A stretch of 64,000 nucleotides of DNA from Emergomyces orientalis (Eukaryota; Ascomycota; Eurotiomycetes; Onygenales; Ajellomycetaceae). The stretch lies in the NCBI GenBank assembly GCA_002110485.1, contig MOWL01000002.1, positions 930,001-994,000 of the forward strand, read 5' to 3'. Both the position numbers and the translations under genes were made by a program. Below, piece after piece: positions 35,702 through 47,291 of this stretch. The notes below the pieces were generated by a model. The model did not search any database. It was not told where the DNA came from and saw only the letters and a list, made by a program, of their open reading frames with translations. Position 1 is the stretch's first letter, and every line of letters starts with the position of its first letter.

Positions 35702-36990
35702 ATTTTTCACAGCTCTGTAGTTTCTGCGGCCAGCCTGCTCACTTATTTTAGGAACTAGTTACTGCAACACCTCGCTGCCATCACCGATTCGGGCAAGGCG
35801 TAGCAGCCACGGCCGTTGTCGACCGACATGAACAAACACCATCCATGGATGCCCCAGCAATTCTTCTGGATTGGTCTGGAAATTTGCCCAAAAGCAATGA
35901 TAGAAACAGCTGCAACTGAGCGTTATCAGCAAGTAAAATTTGGGTAACACCCGCAAAATAGCCAATAGTGGTGAGCAGACAGACATCTCTGAAACGGCGG
36001 CAGTTTTAAAGCCTTTGACATGATTGTATTTGAATACTCAGGGCCAATTTCTTTTCTTTTCTTTTTTCTTTTTTCTTTTTTTATTTTAAAAATTTTCCCT
36101 AGATAAATGTAGCCATTTCATTGTATTCCAAGAGAGTCACTCCGACTATTTCATATTCAAATGTGTGGAAAAACTGCCTTCAGACCTGCCCGAGTTTCTG
36201 CCACGTTTGGTGTAATGTGAGCAGCTAGTAATTTATATCCATATTGGCCTGTTTCCCCGACTGACAATGAGGAGAGTAGTACTTAGGGAGGTCCACCAGA
36301 GCAAAAGATGCTCGGGAAGTCAGACGGGTGTAGAAGGGGTTATATAGAAACTACGCAAATTTTTGATCCTCACGGTATGCCGAACACTTTCAGGAAGCAA
36401 AATTGAGGACCTGTCTGCTCTTGTTTGGTCATCCTCTAGTCCGTACTATCTTAATAATTCATTTTTAGCGTATCTTTTTACCCCGCTCAAATTCCCGGAT
36501 ACCCATAGGCCGAAAATTGGGCAGCTGTGGGTCAAATCAAGTGTGTGGATTGACGGATGAGCGAAGATTCACTCGTCCTGTCATCGATGGGGAATAAAGT
36601 TTAGATAGCTACCATTTGTGGCGCAGTTTTCATGAGCCCTTTGAGCTCATACTGCCAGTGAGAAAATTTGAAGAGAATGGACAGAAGAAGAATGAATATA
36701 TTGTGCCCGGCAAGAAAACCCTCAGAAAAGAGTGAAAACGACACTTCTTGATGATTCTGATTCCCTTTGCCCTCAGACCTCATCCGAATTCACTCCACCA
36801 CGCTACCCAGACGCTTCTTCGGTATCTCTACCTAGTACCAAGGTAGAAGAGAAATTGAGAGGAATTGGTTTAGTGTGCTATAAATGGGCCCATATCTGGC
36901 GTCATGATGACATTCAAATGTAGGTTCTATATTTCCCTGGATATAAATGCATGTCTCACTCAGGCCACTCACTCAATTAGCCACCCACTG

Positions 36991-36997
36991 TATATAG
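36991..36997 (+). promoter_or_regulatory. TATA box of the secreted-protein gene
   Basis: TATATAG lies 155 bp upstream of the ATG at 37146, followed by a CT-rich stretch near 37016-37030. Confidence 0.45.
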
Positions 36998-37145
36998 TAT
37001 TTATATGAAGAAGATCTGCTCTACTCTCTCTAAACTTATTATTATTTTCTTTACATAACTTGCAATTTTCATTTCTGTGCTCAACTGAATCAGTTCTCTC
37101 ACTATTACTATCATTTGATATAAAAATATAAAGAAGTTGCCAATA

Positions 37146-37649
37146 ATGAAGCTCTTCAGCTTGTTTGTAGCTGCGCTTCTTTCAATGAGTGCCTCAGTCA
37201 CTGGGGAGGTATATTTTGAGAAAATTATATTGGACGAGCCCTTAAACTGGATTGCTCGTCCCAATATCACCATGCACATTGTAGATGTCACGGATGCTGG
37301 CTATCAAAATTTCACCAAGGAAGCATGGATAGACCATACTAGGGAGCATTGCGAAGCAATAGCTATTTGCTGGGCATTTCTTGTTTATTCTGGTGAGTGT
37401 TAATCACATTACACCCAACTTCAAAAAAATTTCATCACATCAAGATTATATGAGAAGATAAAATAAGAAAGTGTGTTAAGTGGGCTTAAACTGACTCGGT
37501 TTTTCTTGCCAGTGGGTGAGCCAACTCCTACAGACTGGCTGGGTTTAACATTCGCACGGCAATTCTTCCTGTGGGATTTCGAGAGAGCTGATGGAGTCAC
37601 TAATTCTGCTCTCTATTTTAAGTTTGAAAAATATTCTGATGATAAATAG
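37146..37649 (+). CDS. Small secreted protein of unknown function
   Basis: Two exons, 37146-37392 and 37513-37649 (phase 1), give 127 aa. The intron runs from GTGAGT to TTGCCAG. Residues 1-20 are a clear signal peptide (MKLFSLFVAALLSMSASVTG), with likely cleavage after Gly20. The mature part has two N-glycosylation sequons (NIT, NFT), two Cys close together (HCEAIAIC), several Trp, and a Phe/Tyr-rich C-terminus (LYFKFEKYSDDK). No transmembrane segment follows the signal, so export or wall location is expected. I do not recognise the family. The fungus may use such proteins outside the cell, but nothing here shows a host or nutrient role. The gene sits alone in AT-rich DNA between a purine permease and an F-box pseudogene. 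Confidence 0.7.
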
Positions 37650-38376
37650 TGTGGAATTCACAAAGGAAGAGATTTTAAGATTTAAGAGCTCTGACTTCTC
37701 AAATTATCTATTGTTAAAGCCTCTACAGACCTCCTCTGTGAGCTGATCATATTTTGTCTCTTGCCACACAATGCAGCTGCAGGCTATATGGTAGTTACTC
37801 TTCCAGCTAGCTAGTTCTCTCAATTTAGTTAATAAAAAGCCTTACAGCCTCTAAAAGTGCCCCAGCTAATCTAATGATCCGTTCCACAAACACCTGTTGA
37901 TATCCCAATTCACACTTAATTATCAGACTACATGCTTCCCCCCTGACTGGTAACTAATTGGTGGGGAGAATAGCATGGAGGCTGAGGAGCAGCTGAGGGG
38001 GGGGTTATGTGGGGAGAGAAAGTTCCGTTTCCTACTCCACCCCACTGTAAATACTCTGAATAAATACACAAATTAAAAGGTTACAGAAAGAGAAAGAGAA
38101 AGAGAAAGAGAAAGAGAAAGAGAAAGAGAAAGAAAATTTGCCAATGGAGCGGCACACTCTGGCCAAAGATCCTTCCCAGATAGTCAAACGTCTCCGTCTT
38201 GCTTGAAATGGAGCGGATTTACCAATGTGACGAAACAGACCTCTCTCACCCCCAGAAAGAAACCTATCCTCTCGTTCCCTCCCCAGTTCGAGCCTCGAGT
38301 TTCAATATCGTCCGCAAGTTTCCTTTAAAAAATTATGGAAGTTTTGTATACTGTAGTTATGTAGTTTCGCAGCAGG
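37650..38376. other. Spacer with hexanucleotide repeat
   Basis: 3' flank of the secreted-protein gene. No coding gene is supported. Confidence 0.5.
38085..38134. repeat. (GAGAAA)n microsatellite, about 8 units
   Basis: Tandem purine-only hexanucleotide. Confidence 0.95.
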
Positions 38377-39694
38377 CTAATTTACTGATGGTGAATGCCA
38401 TCGTTGCCACTCAAGATGTACATTCGTCCCCATCGGGAGAACGAATCGAATATCACTAACCCAGTCTTCATTTTCCGATTTGACAGTAGAAATGTAAGCG
38501 TCTATGAACCCAGAAGGAAAAAAAATAAAGCGTGAATGCATTACTCTAGAGCCGAGGCGGTGGAAAGACTTGGTATCGGGTTTGAGCCCGCCAGCGTGGT
38601 GCCAATTAATGGCATCTGCTGCATAGTCAGTTTCGTAGTTGGTTGAGTTTGGTATTCCCCAAAAGACCATTTAGCAGGCCAACAAGAGGATTAACTAATT
38701 TCAATATATTCTCATTCGGTTTTGAAGGTGCGGACACAGGGTTGAAACTTTTTGAGTGGTGATGGCCTCTCTGGTCGCGTCATAAGAAATCCTGGCGAAT
38801 TGACAACATGGCTGGTCTGTCAAAAAGTCTCTGATTTCGAAGAAACATGAATACTCATGGTCATATTGAAACAAGCCCAGAACGATCGGCCTCGCTGTAA
38901 CGTAGCAACCGGTCTGGATGCAAGCTTGAAAATGTAAACATCCTTCGATGGAAGAAGACAAAGGATCATGTAGACAATCTCTACTGGGAGGGAGCCACAC
39001 GGATCACGTTACCCGTGAGCCGCGGGGGAGCTACCCAGAAAGCCATCCGCATCGCCATTAGCTTCTGGGATTTGCCCGGCGCGGCAGGCTACAATCAAGG
39101 CCTCGATATATGGAATCTCGAGCAGATTGGAACTACGAAACCGCGGTTCAAAGCCTCAACATTGGGAGGCATCGAATAGTGAGTTTCATGTATGGGGATA
39201 ATATGAGGCAAACCATAAAGACGATCTGGCGTAACAAGAGAGGGCATTATCACCTTCTTAAAAATTCCACGTGGACTTCGCCAGATCCCAACAAGCATTA
39301 TGGGAGATAATACCCCAGCATTCTTCAATATCTGATTGCACGTCCACATCGGGATGACAGGAAGACAAAGCTCCGTTGATATCTGTTGACTGTTGTTCCC
39401 ATGAAACGGGCTGTGGAGGGAAGGTAAAATCCCCAAAATTGAATTGTCATTTTTGTGTGTTGGATCATCATATGTGCTGTTGGGTGAACGGGGTACGACA
39501 AATGTATCGTAGATTTTACAGGTGACCCGTCCCACGCCTGAAAGGTCGGCATCAAACCATTGGCGGCCTGTTGTATGGGCGGCACGGTATTCACCAAGCC
39601 AACTCTCCGAGCTTTGCTCCCGGATTTCCGTTTGACAAATGACGCAGATATAATGGAGTTCCACTCTCCAGGGTTGCGAGGTACTCTGGTTCAT
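38377..39694 (-). pseudogene. Fungal F-box protein pseudogene
   Basis: Reading leftward from 39694, the first frame gives MNQ, then ICVICQTE and WLGEYRAAHTTGRQW, typical of the N-terminus of a large fungal F-box family. It runs to a stop at 39095. In another frame at about 38996-38870 there is a clear F-box (SLPVEIVYMILCLLPSKDVY, then LASRPVA and FWA). A third frame continues QYDHEYSCFFEIRDFLTD. Further on come KLVNPLVGLL and finally LGSRVMHSRFIFFPSGF and STVKSENEDWVSDIRFV, ending near 38377. The order matches the family, but at least four frame changes separate the parts, so it is dead. Such proteins normally recruit substrates to SCF ubiquitin ligases. The ends are approximate. Confidence 0.8.
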
Positions 39695-40684
39695 CTGGAA
39701 TTTCAGCAGTCAGTTGTTGTCAAGAATATGCCAGAAGCTGCACAAGCATTAGAAAGGGTTGGGATTTGATCAGGGGGATGCCTCGTGGATAGGTTTCCCG
39801 CCGTTCTCGTGAATCTCAGTCCATTTTCCAACCCCGGGATACAAGAGGATGAAAATATGGGGATAGGCTGTAGATATCGAGAACTAGCTTACTGTGTGGT
39901 GGTGTGTTCAAAGCCGGAGCTTGTCTAGAAATATTGAATGTTGTGTGAAAGAAAGCCAAAGCAAGAGACGATGCCTCTTGAGCATACAGAAAACCGGCAG
40001 ATGTAGATAGACACATTTTTATATCTTAAGAGAAGATATGTGTAGCTACTTTCTCACAAGGGAGATGCCTACGGTTTGTGGTGATTGCCGCGATGAGAGT
40101 TGGTTGGCTGATGGCGTTTCACGGATGGAAGTTGAAATTGAAGTGGAGGTTGTGGTTAGGGCCAACTTTCGCAGGACCGTAGCGACAAAGAGCCGCAGCT
40201 CTCGGAATTTCCCCTTCACTTTTTCTTTCTTTGAGGCCAGTCTGTCCAGCAGAGTCGACTCCCGTCCATCAAACTAATATCTGGGAAATCTCCTTGAAAA
40301 ATATCAGTCCATTAAAATAACCAACCTTTCCTTTGTTGACTGGTGCGTGTTGTACATCTTTTTGCAACTTGTTTCTTTTCGTTCCCAACCCCCCATTCGC
40401 TCGCTGAGTTAACTGATTGCTTCTTCCTGGCTATCGTCCTCATAGGCTCACTCATCCTGGCGGGGTTACGGTCTAGCTCGCCCCTCTTCCTCCTCCTCCT
40501 GGGCTCCCTCTCCCTCTTTATAGGGATTTCTGTCATCCTGGCGCCTTCACTCCGTCTGTCTGCTCCCAGGCTTCAATTACTCTTAGGCCAGTTTCGGGCA
40601 AACAGTTCTGCAGCAGTCACTCCATTCAAAGCCTCTGCAGTTGTGACCCAAACCACCGGGAGACTACCCCTCACCACCGCGGCA
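39695..40684. other. Upstream region of the M3 peptidase gene
   Basis: The distal part holds nothing supported. From 40340 to 40684 the peptidase frame stays open without any ATG (see findings). A splice acceptor such as TTCTGCAG (to about 40611) would make part of this a 5' UTR intron or exon. Confidence 0.5.
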
Positions 40685-42984
40685 ATGGCTCCTTCGAAGC
40701 TGAAAAACCCCCCCCAGGCCCCGCCTGTCTTCACTGCTACGCCCAGCTCATTGATTGCTGACACCAAACGGATAATTGAGTCTTCCCGTAAAGTGCAAGA
40801 TGCTATCGCGGCCAATGTTACGGCCGGCGAGGCCACCTTTGCCAAGGTTTTGCTACCAATGGCCCAAGACGAGAACGTAATGGCGCTTGAATCGCACATT
40901 CTAGGCTTCTACCAGGCGGTTTCGACTGATAACAAACTGCGGGACGCTTCATCTGAGGCGGAGAAACTTATGGATGATTTTGCCATCGAGTCTGCCATGC
41001 GAGAGGATCTGTTCAACCTCGTTGCTGCTGCCCTGAAAAAAGGTGAGAAGCTGGACCCCGAGTCACAGAACTTGTTGGAAAAGGAGCATAAAGACTACAT
41101 ACGTAACGGTCTAGGGATCCCTGCTGGGCCACAGCGGGACAGGTTCAAGGAGATCAAGAAAAGGCTGAGTCAGATCAGCATTGAGTTCCAGAAGAACTTG
41201 AATGAAGAAAACGGAGGACTATGGTTTACAAGAGAGGAACTGGATGGAGTCCCAGAGGACGTATTATCTGGGCTGAAGAAGGGCGAAGGCGATAACGAGG
41301 GAAAGTTACGACTGACATTCAAGTATCCCGATCTGTTCCCGACTTTGAAATATGCCACCAACTCCGAGACGCGGAAACAGGTTATGATTGCGAACGAGAA
41401 CAAATGCAACCAGAACGTCCCGTTGTTCAAAGAAGCTGTCATCCTTAGAGATGAGGCTGCACGCTTGCTTGGGTATCCCAATCACGCTACATTTAGGATT
41501 GAGGATAAGATGGCGAAGTCTCCCAAGACTGTGAATGACTTCCTCGGCGATCTACGTTCTAGACTGAAAGCAGGTGGTCAAAAGGAGCTTGAAGCCCTGA
41601 AGGCATTGAAAAAGACTGATATCACATCTCGCGTTCCAAACCAATCGTTTGATGGTCGTTACTACCTGTGGGATCACCGGTTCTATGATCGGATGATGCT
41701 GGAAAAGCAATTTTCTATTAATCATCAATTAATCGCAGAGTACTTTCCATTGCAGACCACGATTCGAGGTATGCTGAAAATCTTTGAGGAGTTATTTGGA
41801 CTCGTATTCGTTGAGGTTACTGGTGATGAGCGGGATAAAATCTCCACAACTGGCAAGGGAAATGATATTGTTTGGCATGAGGAGGTCCAAGTTTTCAGCG
41901 TCTGGGATGATGAAGGGGAGGGAAGCGGATTTGTGGGCTATTTGTATCTCGATCTATTCCCAAGAGAGGGGAAGTATGGCCATGCCGCGAACTTCAACTT
42001 GCAGCCAGTAAGATCTTCACTTTCAAGAGTGTTGCTTTTTTGAACATGGACTAATGATACTACTATTTAGGGCTTCATTCAAAAGGATGGGAGCCGGCGG
42101 TATCCCGCCACGGCGCTGGTGTGCAACTTCTCCAAGCCCACAGCAAAGAAACCCAGCTTACTGAAGCACGATGAGGTCGTAACCCTCTTCCATGAGCTTG
42201 GCCACGGAATTCATGACCTCGTCTCAAAAACAACGTACTCACGTTTCCACGGTACAAATACCGTCCGCGATTTCGTTGAAGCACCCAGCCAAATGCTGGA
42301 GAACTGGTGTTGGACACCCTCGCAGATTAAATCTCTCAGTACACACTATTCCTCCCTGTCGGATGAATATTACCAGGACTGGAAAGAGGCGGCGGGCGAC
42401 AAGCCCAAGCCGGACGCAAAGATTCCTGACGAACTGATCACCAACCTGATTAGCACTAAGCATGTGAATGATGCTTTGTTCAACCTCCGCCAGCTTCACT
42501 TTGGTATCTTCGACATGACTGTGCACGAACCTGCTGACCACGCTGCCATTGAAAACATGGACATCTCTGTCACATACAACTCTCTGCGCAAAGAGATTTC
42601 GCAGCTTGATGGGCCCGAAGTGCTTGATAAAGGGTTTGACTGGGGTCATGGAGAGGCAACATTTGGACATCTCATTGGCGGTTACGATGCCGGCTATTAT
42701 GGCTACCTCAGGTTTGTCCACGCACCGATCTATCTTCTTCCCCTCTTCATTTATTTCTACCTACTGACATTTGCTCCCCACCATCCAGCTCCCAAGTCTA
42801 TTCCGCAGACATGTTCTACTCCGTCTTCAAAGATAACCCAATGAACCCGAAGGAAGGTCGACGATACAGGCATACCGTTTTGGAACGCGGTGGTAGCCAG
42901 GAGGAGATGAAGACCCTCAAGGAATTCCTTGGCCGCGAGCCCAACACGGATGCTTTCTATAAAGAACTTGGTCTAGTCAATTAA
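40685..42984 (+). CDS. mepB: Thimet-type zinc metallo-oligopeptidase, family M3 (MepB/Prd1-like)
   Basis: Three exons, 40685-42007, 42071-42711 and 42789-42984 (phases 0 and 2), give 719 aa, the usual length for fungal saccharolysin/MepB. The zinc site is HELGH at 482-486 with the third ligand Glu at about 511 in VEAPSQMLENW. The flanking blocks GYLYLDLFPREGKYGHA and SRFHGTNTVRDF are typical of M3A. The enzyme should cleave short peptides in the cytosol, finishing degradation of proteasome and vacuolar products. In yeast the homologue is also partly found at other membranes. The start chosen is the first in-frame ATG (GCAATGG context), giving MAPSKLKNPPQAP as in related proteins. The upstream frame is open for another 115 codons without ATG. 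Confidence 0.93.
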
Positions 42985-43621
42985 ATGGTTAAACCAAGGA
43001 GGCAGCATCGCGTGTTTTTCCAATTTGACTTTGTGCATCCATATTTACTCTGCATATCAGTAAATAAACTAGATATGAGTTTTTTTTTTTTTTGAGCCTA
43101 AGAGCTAAAAAGTCAGTGAAAGATCCCGGTGGATAAATTGACCATACACAATGAAATAAAAATTTAATAGCTGTTATGTTGCAAAACTGAGGAAGAATAC
43201 AGACTGGTATCCACTATTTTCGTTTTCATTGAACGCATATATTAATTTGTTCTCCAGCCCACATTTGGCTCTTATCGATAAGTATCATCAGGTGACCGCG
43301 ACATCACCCAATATTGATCGGCGTAATTTAAGTATCAGCTCGCTTTCCCCATCTATATCATCATCACGGCTATACCAAGCGGCACACAACTCTGCTTTAA
43401 TCCTCCGTGTACTTTAGCTGAAACCCCATATATAACCTTCCTTTCCGTAATCGATTTGCTCAAATGTCCAGATAGCCACTTCCAAAATACCCCTACCCTC
43501 AAGCTCAGTGCAAGACGCAACCACAGCCAATTCAATCCCAGCAGCACAAGAAGTCACCCCAAAACTCACAAAAAAGTTTTCTCATAAAGAAAAAAGTTAA
43601 GCCAAGAGAAACATTGCGACG
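42985..43621. other. Spacer between two plus-strand genes
   Basis: 3' flank of the M3 peptidase with a poly-T near 43081-43093, then promoter of the STEEP1-like gene. No gene seen. Confidence 0.5.
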
Positions 43622-44437
43622 ATGAGTGACGACAAGTCACCAGCCGCCGCCAAATCTCCGTCCCCGTCTCATTCCCAATCCCAATCCCAACCGCCAAAAC
43701 CAGATACAGACGCAAACGCAAACGCAAACGCAAACGCCGAGCTCCAACAAATCTCACAAACCCGCCTCCCCATAAAAACCTACCACTGCACCTTTTGCAA
43801 CCATCTCCTCCTCGCCTCAACATGCGATCTCTCCAGCTTACCCCGCCGCCGCGAACCGGCGCGCGATCGGGCACTAATATTGCCGCTTCCGAAAGCTAGT
43901 GCGGGCGAAGAAGAGGAAGAGGATGAGGAAGACGAATCTGAAAATGAATCTGAAGCTGGGGACAACACTAACAGCAACACCAATACCCAACAGGATACAG
44001 ATAGACCAAAAACGAAGAGTAAAACGAAACCGGAATCAACACAGCAACGACAGTTGGAACAACAACACTATACCATCCTCCTCTCCACCACGACACCAGA
44101 CCGCAAACCAACCATGATCAGGCGTGAAGATGGATTTGAGAAGAGGTTGTTACTGCGCTGTGGGCGGTGTCGGGTTGTTATGGGCTATGCACTGGATGCG
44201 GTTCATTTTGCGGATCATAAATTTGGTGCTGGGGGAGAAGGTAGCGGAGAAGGGGAGAAGGAATCTGGAGAGGAGGGAGATGATAAGGGGGAGAGGGAGA
44301 GGGAGAGAAGGAGGCAGAAGGCGGAGGAGGTTGTTTATATACTACCTGGTGCGTTGGTGGAAACGGGAGAGATGGGAAAGGGGGATATTCGGGTTGAGAC
44401 GGAGGAGTGGGCGGGGTGGGAGAAGGGGAAGAAGTAA
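43622..44437 (+). CDS. STEEP1-domain (CXorf56-like) protein
   Basis: Single exon, 271 aa. The N-terminus (1-45) is Ser/Gln-rich with an (AN)n run from a GCAAAC repeat. The conserved part starts at TYHCTFCNHLLLAS (about 54-67). It is split by a long acidic/low-complexity insert (about 95-145), and resumes with MIRREDGFEKR and LLRCGRCRVVMGY (Cys pairs, possibly zinc-binding). After a second acidic-basic insert it ends in VVYILPGALVETGEM. These blocks match the STEEP1/UPF0428 family, whose human member helps STING leave the endoplasmic reticulum. Fungi lack STING, so the role here is unknown. The start ATG sits in an ACGATG context. The two charged inserts enlarge the protein relative to animal relatives. 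Confidence 0.75.
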   Translation: MSDDKSPAAAKSPSPSHSQSQSQPPKPDTDANANANANAELQQISQTRLPIKTYHCTFCNHLLLASTCDLSSLPRRREPARDRALILPLPKASAGEEEEEDEEDESENESEAGDNTNSNTNTQQDTDRPKTKSKTKPESTQQRQLEQQHYTILLSTTTPDRKPTMIRREDGFEKRLLLRCGRCRVVMGYALDAVHFADHKFGAGGEGSGEGEKESGEEGDDKGERERERRRQKAEEVVYILPGALVETGEMGKGDIRVETEEWAGWEKGKK

Positions 44438-45065
44438 GACAATTGTTATGTACGGAGGGGGAGGGTGGGCGTGGGTATGGGATGAAGGTTGTTTATTTTT
44501 CACTACGTGATATTGAATATTTGAGAAACAGGGATACCAAATGCTGCGTTGAATTATAAAATGACCATACATGAAAGAAACAATGTAGCGTAGTAATAAT
44601 AAGAAAAATAAAAGAGGAAAGCGAAAAAACAACAATTGCCGGATGTAGGAATCTATATAGCACCCTGCATCCGGCTGGTTGTATTAATGCATCGTGATAA
44701 TATATCCAGTGTGTTGTACCAGCCTCCCAGACACCTATTCATAAAACAAACTATTCGCCATGGAAACAAAAAAGTCGAATGCAAAAACTATCCCCTTTAA
44801 CTAGCGCTGTCTTCTATCTTCCTCCTTTCTTTCTTTGTTTTCTCATCATCGTGAATTACTCTCGGTAACCTTCTAACGATCTCGAAAATCCGATACGTGC
44901 TGGGAATTCGAGTGTGCGACTGGAACCGAAAAAAAAAGGTGGAGGTGTGGGTATTTTGAAAAGAACAACCAAAGGTAAGGAAACGAGACATCTCATCGTA
45001 GACCGTAGGGTAAGTTGAGAGAAAAAAGCTATCAGTAAGCTAAAGGATGAGAATTGAGGCAACAT
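44438..45065. other. Convergent 3' region
   Basis: 3' flanks of the STEEP1-like gene (plus) and the myosin light chain gene (minus). No gene supported. Confidence 0.5.
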
Positions 45066-45791
45066 TTAGTTGGCGAGGATTGTCCGGACCAGTTCTATAT
45101 CGTTTATTATTATTAGATTTTTATTTCATTACAGGTTTGCGCGAGTGATACACGGAGAACAGCGAAGAAAATTGCATACCAGTATAGTTGATCTCTCCTG
45201 AACTCGTATCGACAGCCTTGAGAAGCTCATCGACTTCATCATCGGTCATTTTCTCTCCCAGGTTTGTGAGAACTGTCAGAGAAGAGAAGAAACAGGATTA
45301 GCCAACCATAATTATGTATCTTTCAAGCAGGCAGGAGATCACTCACTATAACGCAGCTGCCCCACGCCAATAAACCCAGTCATGTCCTTATCAAACACCT
45401 GGAATCCGCGACAGTACTCCTCCGGCTCGCCAGGATCACGGAACCCCCCTGGCCGGTTGAGGACTTTGGAGAAAGCTTCGAAATCAACTAGACATCAAAT
45501 GGAAGAAAAGTTCCTATGTTAGCCACGCCAATCCCCATCTGCTGGCATTACTTGTATATATATATAATCAAAATTCAACTCACAGTCTCCGCCAATGCTC
45601 TTCTCTAGATCTCGGATCTCAGCGAGGGTAGGGTTCTGGCCGCAAGCGCGGAGCAGATCGCCCAGGGATTCGAGAGCGACACGGCCATTTCCGCGCTTGT
45701 CGAAGAGCGAGAATGCTTCTTTGTAGTTTGTGGATGCCTGATGATGATCTTGGTTAGAATGTATGCGCTGGAGGGATTGTGAAGGGTCCAT
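45066..45791 (-). CDS. cdc4: Myosin II essential light chain, Cdc4-like EF-hand protein
   Basis: Four exons, 45791-45584, 45487-45347, 45272-45180 and 45094-45066 (each junction phase 1), give 156 aa. The first EF-hand (FSLFDKRGNGRVALES) is degenerate. A second EF-hand-like loop is DKDMTGFIGVGQL. The C-terminal half (TNLGEKMTDDEVDELLKAVD) ends in the nine-residue last exon, ELVRTILAN, as in the family. The protein should bind the first IQ motif of type II (and possibly type V) myosin and act in the contractile ring at septation. The N-terminal 20 residues (MDPSQSLQRIHSN...) are poorly conserved. The frame is open further upstream through an ATG at 45920, but the ATG at 45791 (GCCATGG) has the better context. 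Confidence 0.88.
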
Positions 45792-46451
45792 GGCGGCGGC
45801 TGTTGCAGTTGGTGCTGCTCTTGTTTTGGTGTTTCCCAACAGAAGGGGGGAAAAATGAAAATAAAAGAGCAGGGTATATATAAAGACAAAGAATGACTGG
45901 GGCGCGGAAAAGGGATTCAAGGTTGTAGTGTATTTTTAAAAATGCGCAGATTCTTGATGGTAGAAAACAGGTTTCAAAGAGTTTTGGTACATAGAGCTGA
46001 TATCAATAATTTCTGGAACACTCGAACAGGAAACCAGCACTCTAGCAAGCAGTTCTTCTCCCTTCAGCCGCCAGCGAAAAAATGAAGCTTTTTGTGCTGC
46101 TTTTGGGGAGGGACTAAGTTCGGCGGCAACCCTGGGGCGAACAACAACAGAAACACGGTGCGACTCACCATTGTTTTTGGTTAGGAGGATAACCAACTGT
46201 TCAGACAAGATATTTTCGACTTGGAAGAGTGAGGAATCGGGGAATTGAAGGTATGGGATATTCGAATAGCAGGATGTCGAGGGCTTTTGGTGTTGTTTTG
46301 GAGGGAAATATTTGTCTTTGGAGAGGGTGAGGTGGTGGTGCTGGTGGTGCGGTGGTGGTGGCAGCGAGACATGAGGGATCTGTGGTTACCACAACAACCA
46401 CCACCCGTTTTATTTATAAAAAAGGGGGGCACAACAACAACAACAGCAACA

Positions 46452-46507
<56 letters not shown>

Positions 46508-47291
46508 ATGTCGATGAAGACAGTCCCGTTTTATTTTACAACACAATCTCTCTGGCATTATTTCTTATTCGCACCCTGTTTCTTGTTATTCTGTCTGTGT
46601 GCTGGCTACTATGTTTTTGTACCTCTCACCAACGGCCATAGTAAAATAGCCAGTCCTCAGGGAAAGGGAATACCACCAATCAATTAGCTTGGAATTTGTA
46701 CTCGTGCAATCATTTTCCATAGTCTGTGAGACTTGGCTTTACTTTCTTGCTAAAATGTTCAAGTGCAGGCGTTGTGGCTAAACATAGGAATATTCCAAAG
46801 CACCCTTCGCATGAGTTTCGAAAGTCAATTCTGTGCAAGCAATAGCAAGGTCATTGAGTGGCTTTGTCTCCACACTGCTAAGGGGCATTTTGGGCTTCTC
46901 CTTCAGTCAGGTCTGCATGGATGCAAACTGTTCTACTTTGAGCATTCATTGGTCTGAGGGCCATGATAAAATTGGATGGCTTCATATTTAACCAACCATT
47001 TCGATCCCAGTTTTCATATCCAGGACAACTGATCGTGGAATCATCAGTGATTTAGAATCAGGCCTGTATAATTCTATCTCAATGGCGTATCAAAAGAACG
47101 CTCCCGACTTCGCAAGTTCTACGGAGATCGGGTCTGCGAATAGATGTTGACAGAAGTATCTCCTTCAAAGGATATCACAGCACATTGGAATTCGAGCATG
47201 TCTTGCTCGGCCTCCTCATGACTGGAGAAAAATTTTTATTTTTCATTAAGCTACATCCTATTCTCCAAGAGAAAAAAAAAAAACAGGTAGT
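45792..47291. other. 1.5 kb spacer with trinucleotide repeats
   Basis: No supported gene. Long frames at 46181-46687 on both strands are translations of the trinucleotide repeat. Confidence 0.5.
46431..46507. repeat. (CAA)n-(CTA)n microsatellite
   Basis: About seven CAA-type units are followed by about 18 perfect ACT/CTA units. Confidence 0.95.

Larger units (their letters stand above)
35159..37145. other. 2 kb spacer
   Basis: No supported gene. It holds a 21-nt poly-C (35681-35701) and CTTTT-type repeats near 36050-36080. The right end is the promoter of the small secreted protein. Confidence 0.5.

Noticed and set aside
38085..38134. Regular hexanucleotide array considered as a CRISPR-like repeat
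   Set aside because: Units are contiguous without spacers; it is a simple microsatellite in a eukaryotic genome.
38560..38620. Possible tRNA-like B-box sequence (GGTTTGAGCCC region)
   Set aside because: No acceptor stem or A-box can be paired at the right distance, and the region is part of the F-box pseudogene.
46181..46687. Long frames of Val, Thr or Tyr runs on both strands
   Set aside because: These are translations of the CAA/CTA microsatellite in each frame, not genes.
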